DNA from: Danxiaibacter flavus
GTDB lineage: Bacteria; Bacteroidota; Bacteroidia; Chitinophagales; Chitinophagaceae
Reading direction: 5' to 3'
DNA length: 64,000 nt
NCBI RefSeq assembly: GCF_041060425.1
Contig: NZ_JAULBC010000001.1
Span: forward strand, 1,426,001-1,490,000
Below the pieces are notes generated by a model. That model was not told the DNA's origin. It saw only the letters and a program-made list of their open reading frames with translations, and ran no database searches. The translations under genes were made by a program, and so were the position numbers. Of the stretch, positions 25,536 to 36,800 are shown in pieces (position 1 is the first letter of the stretch; every line of letters starts with the position of its first letter).

Positions 25536-26795
25536 TTACTCATACAACAAATACTTTCTTCTTATTTTTTTAAATGCATCCAGTGCCGGCTGCCAGCTCT
25601 CGCGAATTTCTTCCTCTGATCTGCCTTCTGTTATTTGCTGCATAAGTGTGCTATTCCCTGCAAGTTTGTTGAAAAAATAATCTTCAGGTCTGCCCGATTT
25701 TGGTTTTATGAAGAATGAGTCTTTTGCCGGAAATTGTTTATATGCATTCAGCAACCAACGGAGCTGTATTTGTGTAGGAAATGCCTCTTTTGTTTCAAAG
25801 AGATTCCACCCATAGCAACGCTTGTCTTTCAATTTCGGATCTTTTGCACCAGCAGTGCTTTCCGGAGTAAATGCATACAGGAAATTTGGCAAAGACGGGT
25901 GACCAAATATTTGAAAAGGATGAGGTGTGCCTCTGCCCTCGCTTAGTACTGTACCTTCAAAAAAACAGGTGGACGGATACCAGTAAACGGAACCCATCTC
26001 AGCCAAATTGGGAGAAGGTTGTACCGGCAATTCATATTTTTTTGCATGTGTATAGTTCTTGCATTTGATCACCGTTAGTTTGAAATCCGGCCTTTCCTGT
26101 TCAAAGCCCAGTGCTTCACCCAGGGTAATACGCTTATCCTGCTTGCGGATAAATTTCCAGTCGAGCCATTGTTCTCCAAGTAACATTTTAGCATATTCGC
26201 CAATGGTCATGCCATAAACTACGGGAACTGGTTGCATTCCGACAAAGCTTTTATAGGTGGGCTCAAGCACAGGACCATCTACATAAAAGCTGTTGGGGTT
26301 GGGCCTGTCAAGAACAATAAGCGGCTTGTTATTCGAAATAGCACTTTCTATCAAACCCTGCAGGGATGAGATATAGGTATAGAACCGCACACCAACGTCC
26401 TGTATGTCAAACAGCAATATGTCTACATCTATGAGATCCTGTGGAGTTGGTTTTGTTTTGCTTCCATATAGGGAAATTACAGTAATGCCTGTCGCCTCAT
26501 CCTTATATGTGTCCACTTTTTCTCCTGCATCTGCTGTACCGCGAAAGCCATGTTCAGGACCGAATATCCTGGTTATTGTAATACCCAGTCTTGTAAGCGT
26601 ATCGATGAGATGTGTCTGATTAATCATCGATGTCTGATTAGCAAAAACACCAATGCGCTTACCTTTTAATAATGGAATGTATTCACTTGTTTGAAAGGCT
26701 CCGGGTAATATGGCAGTGGCCCTGGATGTTCGCGGCTGAGAAAAGGCAGCACATCCTATTAGAAACATTGCCATGCATAACATCAACTGTTTCAT
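25536..26795 (-). CDS. DUF1343 protein, NamZ-like exo-beta-N-acetylmuramidase
   Basis: The 419-residue protein has a signal peptide (about 1-19). The body matches DUF1343: GKRIGVFANQTS, FGPEHGFRGTADAGE, FDIQDVGVRFYTY and LDRPNPN. A member of this family (NamZ) is a secreted exo-muramidase releasing MurNAc from peptidoglycan, so cell-wall recycling is likely. A monocistronic gene. Confidence 0.85.
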   Translation of the reverse strand: MKQLMLCMAMFLIGCAAFSQPRTSRATAILPGAFQTSEYIPLLKGKRIGVFANQTSMINQTHLIDTLTRLGITITRIFGPEHGFRGTADAGEKVDTYKDEATGITVISLYGSKTKPTPQDLIDVDILLFDIQDVGVRFYTYISSLQGLIESAISNNKPLIVLDRPNPNSFYVDGPVLEPTYKSFVGMQPVPVVYGMTIGEYAKMLLGEQWLDWKFIRKQDKRITLGEALGFEQERPDFKLTVIKCKNYTHAKKYELPVQPSPNLAEMGSVYWYPSTCFFEGTVLSEGRGTPHPFQIFGHPSLPNFLYAFTPESTAGAKDPKLKDKRCYGWNLFETKEAFPTQIQLRWLLNAYKQFPAKDSFFIKPKSGRPEDYFFNKLAGNSTLMQQITEGRSEEEIRESWQPALDAFKKIRRKYLLYE

Positions 26796-27014
26796 GCAGA
26801 TTATTTACCTGCTAATGTATAAACGTTTATGATTATTGCCCATTTTCTTTTAAGGTGCCACAGAGTTCGGTCCTCAATGATTTGTAGACGGCAAATGAGG
26901 TTAAAAGAGTTATGTATTTTCCGATTATACTCTTACCTTTCCGCCGGATTTCAGTTTATGCCGTTGTTGCAATTAATGATGGGCTGATTTCCGAAAATCA
27001 ACCAAAATGTATTT

Positions 27015-27470
27015 ATGCAACAAGTAAAACAAGGTGACAAAGTTAGAGTGCATTATCACGGAAAGTTAACCGACGGAACTACTTTTGACAGCAGTGAAGG
27101 TCGTGAGCCACTTGAGTTTGAAGTGGGAAGTGGGATGGTAATTCCGGGATTTGACAATGGTGTTTTAGGTATGAGTGTTGGTGATAAGAGAACTGTTGAA
27201 ATTCCTGCTGAAGAAGCTTATGGTCCAAGAAATGACCAATATATCACCGAGTTTCCAAAAGACCGTTTCCCTGAAGATATGACACCTGAAGTTGGCATGC
27301 AACTGGCTATGAGCGATGGTCAGGGTCAACAGATCCCTGTTGTAATTACTGAAGTGCTGGAAGATGTTGTTGTGCTTGATGCCAATCATCCGTTGGCAGG
27401 TGAAGATCTTGTTTTTGATATTGAGCTTGTTGAAATAGTTGGAGGAAGCCCACTGATCATCATGCCGTAA
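27015..27470 (+). CDS. FKBP-type peptidyl-prolyl isomerase, SlyD-like
   Basis: The 151 residues show the FKBP-plus-insert layout: VHYHGKLTDGTTFDSS, VIPGFDNGVLGMSVGDKR and a flap domain at about 70-125. The His-rich metal-binding tail of SlyD is missing. It should act as a cytoplasmic folding helper. A terminator follows. Confidence 0.9.
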   Translation: MQQVKQGDKVRVHYHGKLTDGTTFDSSEGREPLEFEVGSGMVIPGFDNGVLGMSVGDKRTVEIPAEEAYGPRNDQYITEFPKDRFPEDMTPEVGMQLAMSDGQGQQIPVVITEVLEDVVVLDANHPLAGEDLVFDIELVEIVGGSPLIIMP

Positions 27471-27492
27471 TAAGCAATAAATTTATTGAGAG

Positions 27493-27529
27493 AAGCTCTG
27501 CAGATCCCCGGATTTGCGGAGCTTTTTAT
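27493..27529 (+). terminator. Terminator of the FKBP gene
   Basis: The stem AAGCTCTGCA/TGCGGAGCTT around GATCCCCGGATT is followed by TTTATTAA. Confidence 0.75.
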
Positions 27530-27536
27530 TAATGGA

Positions 27537-27650
27537 CGGTTGAAAATTGACAACTGTAAATGTTTGAAAAAATATTCAGGCTGGTCATTTTTGATTTTTG
27601 ACTTTTGGTTTTTGACTTTTAATTTGTGTTGCCAAAAAATATTGACCGAT
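27537..27650. repeat. Word-repeat stretch upstream of pepT
   Basis: GGTTGAAAATTGACAACTG on the left and reiterated TTTTTGACTTTTGG words on the right fill the gap to the pepT start. It is of the same word class as 21993-22108. Confidence 0.5.
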
Positions 27651-28889
27651 ATGGATAATTATGCTTTTACTGTTGCAGAGAGATTTATGCGTTACGTTCA
27701 GATAGATACTCAAAGTGATGTTGATTCAGCATCATTCCCCACAACTCAGAAGCAAAAGCAATTGAGTAACCTTTTGGCGCAGGAGCTTAAGGAGATGGGA
27801 ATACGTGATGCTGAAGCAGATGAATTTGGTTATGTGTATGCAACAATACCAGCAACAATTTCCGAAAAAAGGCCGGTGGTGTGTTTTTGCGCGCATGTAG
27901 ATACAGCTCCTGATTGTAGTGGTACCAATGTAAAGCCCATACTCCACAAAAAATTTGAAGGCAAAGACATTGTTCTGCCTGATGATGGTACGCAGGTTTT
28001 ATCAGTTAACGAATATCCCTATCTGGAAAAACATATCGGAAGCGACATTATAACGGCCAGCGGATTGACGTTGCTTGGTGCAGACGATAAAAGCGGGGTT
28101 GCTATTATAATGGATATGGCTCATTATCTTCTTACACATAAAGAAGTAAAACACGGTGAAATAAAAATTCTTTTTACACCGGACGAAGAAGTGGGTAAAG
28201 GAACCGCGAAAGTGAACCTGGCAAAGCTGGGTGCAGATTTTGCTTTTACGTTAGATGGCGGGGAAGCCGGTACATTTGAAGATGAAACATTTAGTGCGAA
28301 TGCCGTTCGTATAACAATTAACGGTGTTATTGCTCATCCTGGTTATGCTAAAGATAAACTGGTGAATGCTATTAAAATTGCCGGAGATATTCTTGCTATG
28401 CTGCCAAAGCATTCGTTCAGTCCGGAAACAACAAGCGGCAGGGAAGGCTTCGTGCATCCTGTTGGTATAAACGGTATCGCTGAACAGGCTACACTTGATT
28501 TTATTATCCGTGATTTCGAAACTTCGAATCTTGCCAAATACGAATTGCGGCTAAAAGCTATTGTTGAAGAAGTTTTGCAACAATATCCAAAAGCAACTTT
28601 CGAATTTGATGTTACAGAACAATATCGCAACATGAAAGAGGTGTTGGCTGAGCATCCTGACATAGCCCGGATGGCTGAAGAAGCATATAAAAGATCAGGA
28701 CTGGAATTTGTGAAAGAGCCTATACGCGGTGGTACTGATGGCAGCAGGCTGAGCTTCATGGGTTTGCCATGCCCCAATATTTTTACGGGTATGCAGGCTA
28801 TTCACAGCCGTAAAGAGTGGATAGGCGTTAAGGATATGTACAAGGCAGTTGAAGTTTTAGTAAATTTGGCGCAGGTAATCGCAGAATAA
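27651..28889 (+). CDS. pepT: Peptidase T (tripeptide aminopeptidase)
   Basis: The protein is 412 residues from ATG 27651 (MDNYAFTV). It is a di-zinc M20 peptidase with metal or catalytic motifs FCAHVDTAPD, LLGADDKSG, FTPDEEVGKG and GGTDGSRLSFMG. It removes N-terminal residues from tripeptides. A longer frame upstream crosses the terminator and word repeats and is not used. Confidence 0.93.
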   Translation: MDNYAFTVAERFMRYVQIDTQSDVDSASFPTTQKQKQLSNLLAQELKEMGIRDAEADEFGYVYATIPATISEKRPVVCFCAHVDTAPDCSGTNVKPILHKKFEGKDIVLPDDGTQVLSVNEYPYLEKHIGSDIITASGLTLLGADDKSGVAIIMDMAHYLLTHKEVKHGEIKILFTPDEEVGKGTAKVNLAKLGADFAFTLDGGEAGTFEDETFSANAVRITINGVIAHPGYAKDKLVNAIKIAGDILAMLPKHSFSPETTSGREGFVHPVGINGIAEQATLDFIIRDFETSNLAKYELRLKAIVEEVLQQYPKATFEFDVTEQYRNMKEVLAEHPDIARMAEEAYKRSGLEFVKEPIRGGTDGSRLSFMGLPCPNIFTGMQAIHSRKEWIGVKDMYKAVEVLVNLAQVIAE

Positions 28890-29131
28890 CGTTGTAATCA
28901 TATAATTGTTGAGGGTTTTACCGAAAAAAAATCATAACATCTTGCATGAGTGAACGAATTGATTTATTTTTAAGACCACTTATACTTCATTTCTCCAATA
29001 TCCCTCTCAACGATTGCATGCACGAAAAGAACATTAATCTTGGTGGTTTATGAATGTTACGGAGATAAAAAAGATATTTAATTGTATTTGAAACGTGGAT
29101 TTCAGGTGCAAACCATTAAACCTAGCTGTGC

Positions 29132-29848
29132 ATGAGTTTTTTAAAAAAATTATTCGGGCAAAAAGAGTCGCTGGAATCAAAGTTGCCGACCAATTTGCCT
29201 CCTGCTACATCCGTACAACAATTACTGGAAACGTATGGCGGAATAGTATTGGAAAAGCAGCGGAACTTTGAGGATCTTATCGGTGACAGGTCATGGCAAT
29301 TTGAGATGGCCACAGGAGAAATTACATTCGGAGAAGATCTGCACTTCCCTGTTCAGATCCTTGGCACATGGTCGTCAGGTACCTGGCTGGCTGCATGGGC
29401 CAATGATAAATCCGGCATTCCCGCCTCTTTGTTGGAACAAACTTTTCTGTTGAAAAAATATGGAGAAGAGAATGATATTGATCTTCTTCGGATCTCAACA
29501 TTTGAAGGTGACAAAAATGAAGGGCTGATCATTTCAATGATCGCTTCAGGACTGTTTGGATCTGGCTGTTATTATGCTGCGGATTATGGCGATGGAATTA
29601 TGTTTGTTACAATCGATGCAAAATATCTGTTACCTGCAAATTCCGGAAGTCATCAAAAAGCCTTCGCATCATTTTCGCAACTTATTTCACTGTTCGATGT
29701 AAATCACCGAGCAGCCTTTAGAAATTACCTCAAGGCAAAAGGCTACGACGTTACAGAAGAAGGTTCTGTTGTTTATGGCATGAAGGACAGTCTTGCTATA
29801 ATCGGCGACTTTGATGAGGCTGACAGGCTGGTTAATTTGAAAGGATGA
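29132..29848 (+). CDS. Hypothetical protein, DUF6882-like
   Basis: This 238-residue cytoplasmic protein starts MSFLKKLFGQKE and contains SWQFEMATGEITFG and ILGTWSSGTWLAAWAN, a pattern I associate with DUF6882. No catalytic residues are evident. It stands alone; function unknown. Confidence 0.65.
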   Translation: MSFLKKLFGQKESLESKLPTNLPPATSVQQLLETYGGIVLEKQRNFEDLIGDRSWQFEMATGEITFGEDLHFPVQILGTWSSGTWLAAWANDKSGIPASLLEQTFLLKKYGEENDIDLLRISTFEGDKNEGLIISMIASGLFGSGCYYAADYGDGIMFVTIDAKYLLPANSGSHQKAFASFSQLISLFDVNHRAAFRNYLKAKGYDVTEEGSVVYGMKDSLAIIGDFDEADRLVNLKG

Positions 29849-30080
29849 GCGGATGTACGGTGTTAGATGTAAGATGTACGATGTGTGATTTAAGTACGAA
29901 GTACGATTTACGAAGTACGGAGGTGCAGCATCGTGAGAGAATGTGGGACGTTAGATATATGGTGTACGATGTTAAAGTATGACGTGCGATTTACAAAGTT
30001 TAACAAAGCCATACCTCACACCTTACGCCTCACGCTTGATCCTGATGCCTGAAACCTTACACCTGATAGCTGACTGCCGA
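29849..30080. repeat. Word-repeat region (TACGATG / CCTCACACC)
   Basis: From the stop codon onward the region is made of GATGTACGATGTG-type words, then ACCTCACACCTTACGCCTC and CCTGATGCCTG words that are complementary to those just after 20317. There is no gene in it. Confidence 0.65.
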
Positions 30081-30147
30081 TAGCAAAAACCGCTCTTTCT
30101 TCTTTCCCTAAAAGTATTTACTTTCAGGGCCGTTTAAAATAACTGCC

Positions 30148-31146
30148 ATGAAAGAAAAAATAAGATGGGGGATATTAGGTCCGGGCCGTATTGCAAGGAA
30201 GTTTGCAAGTGATTTAAAGTTAGTAGAAGATGCAGAACTTGTTGCTGTTGGCTCGCGCTCTCTAAGCTCAGCAGAAGCTTTTGCTAAAGATTTTCCCGTA
30301 CAATATATCCATGACAGTTACGAAGGCCTCGTAAAAAATGATGATGTGGACGTGATCTATATAGCCACGCCGCACAGTTTTCATTACGAGAATACCTTGC
30401 TTTGCCTTAACTATAATAAGGCTGTCCTTTGCGAAAAGCCATTCGCAATTAATAGCAGACAGGCCAGGGAAATGATCGCGTTGGCTAAAGAAAAGAAGGT
30501 ATTTCTGATGGAAGCGATGTGGTCGAAATTTCTGCCTCATTTCAATAAAGTGCGCGAAATGATCGCTAATGGCGAGCTCGGCGAAGTAAAAAGTTTTCAC
30601 TCAAATTTTGGTTTTAAGCCCGTTGAACCTATAGCGCCCAGGATCTTCGATCCGGCATTAGGCGGTGGAACTATTTTGGATATTGGTATCTACAACATAT
30701 TTTGGGCGATGAGTATGCTGGGTGAGCCACAAAGCGTTTCTGCTACCGTTTCGCCGAATGCTACAGGAGTTGACGAGCAATGCGCTGTGTTATTTACTTA
30801 TAAGAATGGTGCAATGGCTCAGTTGTATTCAACATTCACGAGTAACCTGGCCACCGATGCTGATATATGTGGCGACAAAGGACGTATCAGGTTGACTACA
30901 AGATTCTACGAGCCTTCCGCTACCATTGAATATTATCCACAGCATGTAGACAGTAAACAGATAGTTGAAGTGGATAAGGAGCCTGGTTTTGGCTATCAAT
31001 ATGAAGCCCGCCATGTAAACGAATGTCTGAAAAAGGGTCTTACCGAAAGTCCAATTATGTCATTCGATGATACGCTTAAGTTGATGGAAATGCTGGACAA
31101 GGTCAGAAGTTTAGGAGGCGTAAAATATCCTGAAGACGACGTTTAA
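30148..31146 (+). CDS. Gfo/Idh/MocA family oxidoreductase
   Basis: The 332-residue NAD(P)-dependent dehydrogenase has a Rossmann start WGILGPGRIARKFASDL and the family motif CEKPFAIN (Lys about 98). A C-terminal alpha/beta domain contains DIGIYNIFW. Its substrate is probably a sugar or polyol derivative. No operon partner is evident. Confidence 0.9.
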   Translation: MKEKIRWGILGPGRIARKFASDLKLVEDAELVAVGSRSLSSAEAFAKDFPVQYIHDSYEGLVKNDDVDVIYIATPHSFHYENTLLCLNYNKAVLCEKPFAINSRQAREMIALAKEKKVFLMEAMWSKFLPHFNKVREMIANGELGEVKSFHSNFGFKPVEPIAPRIFDPALGGGTILDIGIYNIFWAMSMLGEPQSVSATVSPNATGVDEQCAVLFTYKNGAMAQLYSTFTSNLATDADICGDKGRIRLTTRFYEPSATIEYYPQHVDSKQIVEVDKEPGFGYQYEARHVNECLKKGLTESPIMSFDDTLKLMEMLDKVRSLGGVKYPEDDV

Positions 31147-31262
31147 AACAGTTAGTCAATTCGCCTTTTGCTGAAAATTTTAAAAAGTTAATCGAAAATT
31201 CACAGTTTCGTTGCTGTAATATCAGTTTTGCTATATTTACTTTTCTAAATGCCAAACTAATA

Positions 31263-31862
31263 ATGCCGTACTGTGAAGTCTTAGCGTTGTTGCAGCAAGG
31301 AGAGGAGTCGGCTCTTTCAGCATTGATGAAAGAGTTTTACAACGACCTGTACAACTATGCATATAAGTTTGCAAAGGATGATGCGCTTGTAAAAGATGCT
31401 ATTCAGGAGGTTTTTATTGATCTCTGGCAACGCAGACACAACGCGGATAAAATAGTGTCCATTCGGTTTTACCTGTTAAAAGCAATAAAAAATACTGTTC
31501 TCAAAAGCATTGAAAAAAGAAAACGTTTTTTGGGTGAGTCAGATGTTGAACCGGCTGCATTTGAATCCGTTTTTGATGTTGAGAAAATTATCATTGAGCG
31601 GCAGGTGTCTGAAGAACAGGCAGCACGCCTGCGTCTGCTACTGGAACAATTATCTGCCAGGCAGCGCGAGATTATCTACCTTACTTTTTATCAACAACTT
31701 ACTGCCGGTGAAATTGCCTTGTTGATGAACATTAACAAACAGTCCGTCTATAATTTACTTCACGAAAGCCTCCAGAAGCTGCGTTTATACTGGAAGCAGC
31801 AGCCCCTCAATGCCGGCGCGAATGCAGCGTGTGCGCTATTGGCGATGATGATCGCCAATTAA
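31263..31862 (+). CDS. ECF RNA polymerase sigma factor
   Basis: The 199 residues hold sigma region 2 (YAYKFAKDDALVKDAIQEVF) and region 4 (LSARQREIIYLTF, IALLMNINKQSVYNLLHES). It should be controlled by the FecR anti-sigma further down and drive the SusC/SusD locus. The usual tight sigma-FecR spacing is broken by 650 bp of repeats. Confidence 0.92.
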   Translation: MPYCEVLALLQQGEESALSALMKEFYNDLYNYAYKFAKDDALVKDAIQEVFIDLWQRRHNADKIVSIRFYLLKAIKNTVLKSIEKRKRFLGESDVEPAAFESVFDVEKIIIERQVSEEQAARLRLLLEQLSARQREIIYLTFYQQLTAGEIALLMNINKQSVYNLLHESLQKLRLYWKQQPLNAGANAACALLAMMIAN

Positions 31863-31957
31863 TGGACAATTGAAAAGGGACAATTGAAAATGAAATGTCT
31901 GTTTCGTTAAATGCGTCATATAGAATGCTCGTAAATATTCTTATCTGGCGCATGTTC

Positions 31958-32327
31958 GGGAGACCTCTCCTGTCGTGCAAATGACAGATTTTATAAAAGT
32001 TACAATTTTTCCCGTAGCGAATTAAGCTCAATAGAAATGATTGAATCGAGAACCTAATAGTCCGTTAGGACTTTAACCAACAAACGGGTTAATGTCCTAC
32101 GGACAAAAGAAGCATAAATTATTGGCTTTTCTATTGAGCTTAAAGCCCTACGGGCTATCACACCAGGCTTACTGTCATTACCTTTTTGGTTGTGGTTAAC
32201 CCAATTTTCCGGTCGAGGAGACGATGCGGTTGCAAGCTTGCACATTATGAGGTACATGTTATCCGTGCTGTTGTGATTACTTTTTCCGATGAGCCAGGAT
32301 AGAAATATCGACGATAGGAGATATCTA
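31958..32327. repeat. MITE-like dispersed repeat, copy 3, interrupted
   Basis: The left end GGGAGACCTCTCCTGTCGT and a right part (GACGATGCGG... to GACGATAGGAGATATCT) match copies 1 and 2, but about 230 bp of other sequence lies between them. Confidence 0.65.
32022..32143. repeat. Small inverted-repeat element (TTAAGCTCAATAGAAA ends)
   Basis: The terminal inverted repeats TTAAGCTCAATAGAAA (32022-32037) and the complement at 32127-32143 enclose about 90 bp with further small palindromes (GTCCGTTAGGAC, GTCCTACGGAC). Confidence 0.6.
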
Positions 32328-32513
32328 CACTAAACAAATGTCCTTCATTGTCAATTGTCCATTTTCAATTGTCAATTAAAAAAGTATTTCGCCGTGCCGC
32401 AATGTCTCCGTGGTTCAACATAAAAAACATCATCTTTTTTCAAAAAAAACTTTCGAAAAAGCCAGTAGAAAATTCAGATCAGGGGAACTCTTTGTCTAAA
32501 ACCTGCATTTAGT

Positions 32514-33635
32514 ATGAATGATTACCGGCAGTATACTGTAATGAATTTTGTAACGGACCCTGATTTTATGCGTTGGGTGAGATTTGGAAACCCTGCCGAC
32601 GAACAATTCTGGAATAACTGGATAAATAATAATCCTGCCAGCAAAGAAATTGTAGAAGAAGCAAGGCTGCTTCTTTTGTCTGTAAAGACGAAGGAAAAAA
32701 CAGCCGGCGAAGAAGAATTGCAGCAGGAAGTTGACCGGTTAATGGGTTCCATAAGAACATTTCCTGTTGAGCAAAAGGGTGTAGTGCGCGGAATGTTCGT
32801 GCAGCCGTGGATGCGAATAGCAGCATCCATAATTATTATACTTGGCTGCGCGATATCCGGCTATTTTCTATTCTCCGGTGGAAAGAAAAATAGCTATAGT
32901 TATGCCGATGTAGTTTCAGGTCATAACGACCTGATTGAAAGAATAAATTCAACCCTAAGTCCGCAAAAAATTCTATTGCCAGATAGCAGTAGCGTAGAAC
33001 TTGCCGCCGGAAGCCGGATTAGCTACAGTGCCACTTTCGCGCGCAATGCAACGCGTGATGTGTATTTGTCTGGAGAAGGATTTTTTACCGTTACAAAAGA
33101 TGCCAATCATCCCTTCCGCGTTTTCGCAAATGAAATAGTTACGAAAGTGTTGGGCACAAGCTTTATTGTAAAAAGTATTCAGGGAGAAAAAGACATTCAT
33201 GTAATTGTGAAGACAGGTAAAGTGAGTGTTTACGCGCAGGAGAACGCATCAGCCAGCGAAACTGCTGCTCCCAAACAATTGGGTGGTATTTTGTTAACGC
33301 CCAATCAGCAGGTGATCTATTCAGTTGCGGAAAAGCATTTTGAAAAGAAATTAGTTGAAGCTCCTGAAGTTGTTACTTCTGATGAAACCAAAGTAAAGCA
33401 AGTGCAAAGTCTCGTCTTTGCAGATGCCCCTGTTGCCAGCGTGTTTGAACAAATGAAAACTGTCTATAAAATTCCCATCGTATACGACGCCGGGAAATTA
33501 AGCCACTGCACTATTACAGCAGATTGCTCAAATGAAAGTTTCTACAACCAACTGGATCTGATCTGCGCCGCCATCAACGCCAGATATGAAGTTAAAGATG
33601 GAGAGGTGGTTATCACGGCTCCGGGTTGTAAGTAA
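32514..33635 (+). CDS. FecR-family anti-sigma factor
   Basis: The 373-residue protein has a cytoplasmic N-terminal part (about 1-100), one membrane helix (about 102-122), a FecR domain in the periplasm (about 150-260) and a C-terminal domain that resembles the DUF4974/STN fold. It holds the sigma factor until the SusC-type transducer signals. The SusC at 33811 has the matching N-terminal STN domain. Confidence 0.9.
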   Translation: MNDYRQYTVMNFVTDPDFMRWVRFGNPADEQFWNNWINNNPASKEIVEEARLLLLSVKTKEKTAGEEELQQEVDRLMGSIRTFPVEQKGVVRGMFVQPWMRIAASIIIILGCAISGYFLFSGGKKNSYSYADVVSGHNDLIERINSTLSPQKILLPDSSSVELAAGSRISYSATFARNATRDVYLSGEGFFTVTKDANHPFRVFANEIVTKVLGTSFIVKSIQGEKDIHVIVKTGKVSVYAQENASASETAAPKQLGGILLTPNQQVIYSVAEKHFEKKLVEAPEVVTSDETKVKQVQSLVFADAPVASVFEQMKTVYKIPIVYDAGKLSHCTITADCSNESFYNQLDLICAAINARYEVKDGEVVITAPGCK

Positions 33636-33810
33636 CGGCCCTTCAAATTTATTCACCATTAAAACCAGCATATGTAAATAATATCACGCCCAATGAAATA
33701 AAAAAAGAAACCGGTATTGCGCCAACAACACCGGTATTCATTTAGCCCCGCCATGTGAAAAGAGGGGATCGTTTTGATCATCTAGTATTTAACCAAAACA
33801 ATGTAAAGTT

Positions 33811-36800
33811 ATGCAAAATGCAAAACTAGCCAAACAGCTAACTATTATACTAATGCGAGCCGGATTGCTGCCTTTATTATTGCTATTTATTTTGTGTGGT
33901 ACAGCTTATGCTGATCACGTTGAAGGCCAACAGGTGTTAGACAAAAAAATTAAAGTTCAGGTAGAAGGTGCTGAGCTTAAAACAGTTCTTTCAAAATTGT
34001 CACAAATTGCCGAGGTAAAATTTGTGTACAGCGCACAGAAAATTCCCGTTCAGGCAATAGTAACGCTAGACGCCAATAATGAGCGCCTGGAAGAAGTGCT
34101 TGATAAATTGCTATCACCATTACAGATAGAGTATAAAGTAACGGGCAACCAGGTTGTCTTGATCAATAAAAATGCAGAAAGAGCTCCCGAGAGTAAACAG
34201 AAACTTACAAGTCCTGCAGAAAATATACTCAACGCCGCGTATGCTAACAATGTAAAAGGGCGTGTTACAGATGAAAAAGGAAATCCTCTGCAAGCTGCGT
34301 CGGTAATGGTGAAAGGAACCACCAGGGGTGTTACAACCAATGAAAATGGTGTGTTTACTATCAGGGCTGATGAGGGGGAAACGCTGGAAATTACCGCGTT
34401 GGGATATCAGCTCAATACAATTGTTGTTCCTGCCGGCAGTAATGATCTTTCAGTAATAATGAAAGCCGCTGAAAGCAGCCTGAATGAAGTGGTTGTTGTG
34501 GGTTACGGTACACAGAAAAAATCGAATATTACCGGCGCAGTAAACACGGTAAAGATGAAAGATGTAGTGGGCGACAGGCCTGTTACTTCCGTTAGCCAGG
34601 CATTGCAGGGTGTAGTTCCCGGCTTGCAGGTAACATATGGTTCAGGTGAGCCGGGCGCAAGAACTGATGTGAACATACGCGGTATGACCAGCATTAACGG
34701 AGGTAGTCCGCTGATATTAGTTGATAACGTTCCTGTACAAGATCTAAGCCTTGTTAACCCGAACGATATTGAAAGTGTTTCTGTATTAAAAGATGCTGCA
34801 TCTGCTTCAATTTATGGCGGCCGTACAGCATACGGTGTGGTTCTTATCACAACTAAAAAGCCAATTGGTGATAGAAAAACAAGGTTTGAATATTCAAACA
34901 ATTTTGCATTCAGCCAGGCTACAGATATACCAAAAAGTGCCACACCACTTCAAACGTTACAAATGTTTAAAGATGCCGGCGGCATTACTTATTGGGGTGA
35001 AGCGCAGGATCTTGACAAATGGATCGGTTATCTGAATGATTATAATAAAAATCCATCCCTGTATCCAAACGGTGTGGTAATAGATAACTCCAAGCACTAC
35101 TGGCTAAAAGAAAACAATGAAGCCAAAGATCTTTTCAGAACAGGATTTGCTCAAACGCATAACATTGCGATGAGCGGCGGTTCTGCAAGAAACTCTTACC
35201 GGCTGGCATTGGGGGCAACAAATTCAGATGGAATACTATCAAGCAAGAAAGATAGTTACAAACGTTACAACGTAACATCTTTTGTAAATTCAGATATTGC
35301 AAAATGGTTAACTGCCCAATTGAATTTTGGCTATACCAATTCAGAAAAAAGTTTTCCGATCACATCATATCCTGCGGGGATCTTTGGTAACATTGCCAAC
35401 ATACCTTCTTTCGCACCAATTGGATTTGATTCGGCGAACAACAGGCCATTTGCCACGCCGAGAAATTTTACAGATCTGGCTTCTACCAGCAATGCAAAAC
35501 TGAATGATATAAGAGCTACAGGACGGATCATTTTAAAACCAATGGCCGGACTTACTATTACCGGTGAATATACTTTCGATAGACTGACAAGCGATTCAAC
35601 AGCGTTTGATAAGAAGTTCCTTGTAACTGATGTAAGTACTTATCTGCCGGCCACTTCAATAGCCAACTCCGTATTTACAAAAGCAAATTCCTTTACCAAC
35701 TATAACTCAGTAAACTTGTTTGCCAATTATGACAAACGTTTTGATGATCATAACCTGAGTGTGATGGTTGGTTATAACCAGGAATTCAGTCATACTGAGT
35801 TGTTCTATTCACAGATGACCAATATGATCAACGATGATCTGCCTTCACTTTCCCAGGGTACCGGTGTTTTGAAATCACAGGACTTTTATACGGAGTATGC
35901 AGTGCGTGGTTGGTTTGGCCGTATTAACTATGCTTATAGGAACAAATATTTGTTGGAAGCAAACGGCCGCTATGATGGTTCTTCCAAGTTTCCTCCCAAT
36001 CATAAATACGGGTTCTTTCCTTCTTTCTCTGCCGGATGGCGCGTAAGCGAAGAGAATTTTATGCAGGTACTGAAGCCTGTTTTATCAGAGTTGAAACTTC
36101 GCGGATCATGGGGTGAGATTGGCAACCAGGCTACGATCAACAGCAGTGGTTATCCGTATTTCCCTAATAACTATCCTTATGTTCCGCAAATGTCTGCCGT
36201 ATATTCTAACTGGGTAGCCAATGATGCGGTATATACTACGCTCACTACACCGGCATTGGTTAGTTCAAACTTTACCTGGGAAACGGTAAGAACACTCAAC
36301 CTGGGTTTAAATGTTGGCTTGTTTAAAAACAAATTGCAGGCTTCGTTTGATGCTTATCAACGTCAAACGCTTGGAATGCTTGCTCCGGGAGCGGCTTTGC
36401 CATCTATATTGGGAACATCAGCTCCAAGGCAAAATGCCGCTAACCTGAAAACCAAAGGTTGGGAGCTGGAAGCATCCTGGAAAGATAATATCGGTAAAAT
36501 ATCTTACTCAATCGGATTTAACCTGTATGATACAAAAGCACAGATAACCAGCTATAATAATCCAACAAAATTGCTGCAGGACAAAGATGGCAACTATATG
36601 TACTATGCCGGCCAGCAGGTTGGTGAAATCTGGGGCTACACAACTTCGCGCTATTACACTGAAAATGATTTTGCTGAAGGTACGCTTGATGCAAACGGTA
36701 AGAACGGTACATTAAAAGCAAATGTGCCTTTTGTTAACGGCTATCCGAAACCGAATCCTGGTGATGTGTTGTATGTTGACAGAGATGGAAACGACACCAT

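Larger units (their letters stand above)
31860..32380. repeat. Nested repeats in the sigma-FecR gap
   Basis: An outer inverted repeat (31860-31895 and 32344-32379, words GGACAATTGAAAA) starts at the sigma stop codon. Inside it lies the interrupted MITE-like copy 3 (31958-32327), and inside that another inverted-repeat element (32022-32143). The rest of the gap to 32513 shows nothing recognisable. Confidence 0.8.

Noticed and set aside
27486..27650. N-terminal extension of pepT by 55 codons
   Set aside because: It would translate the FKBP terminator and a word repeat; the family start is at 27651.
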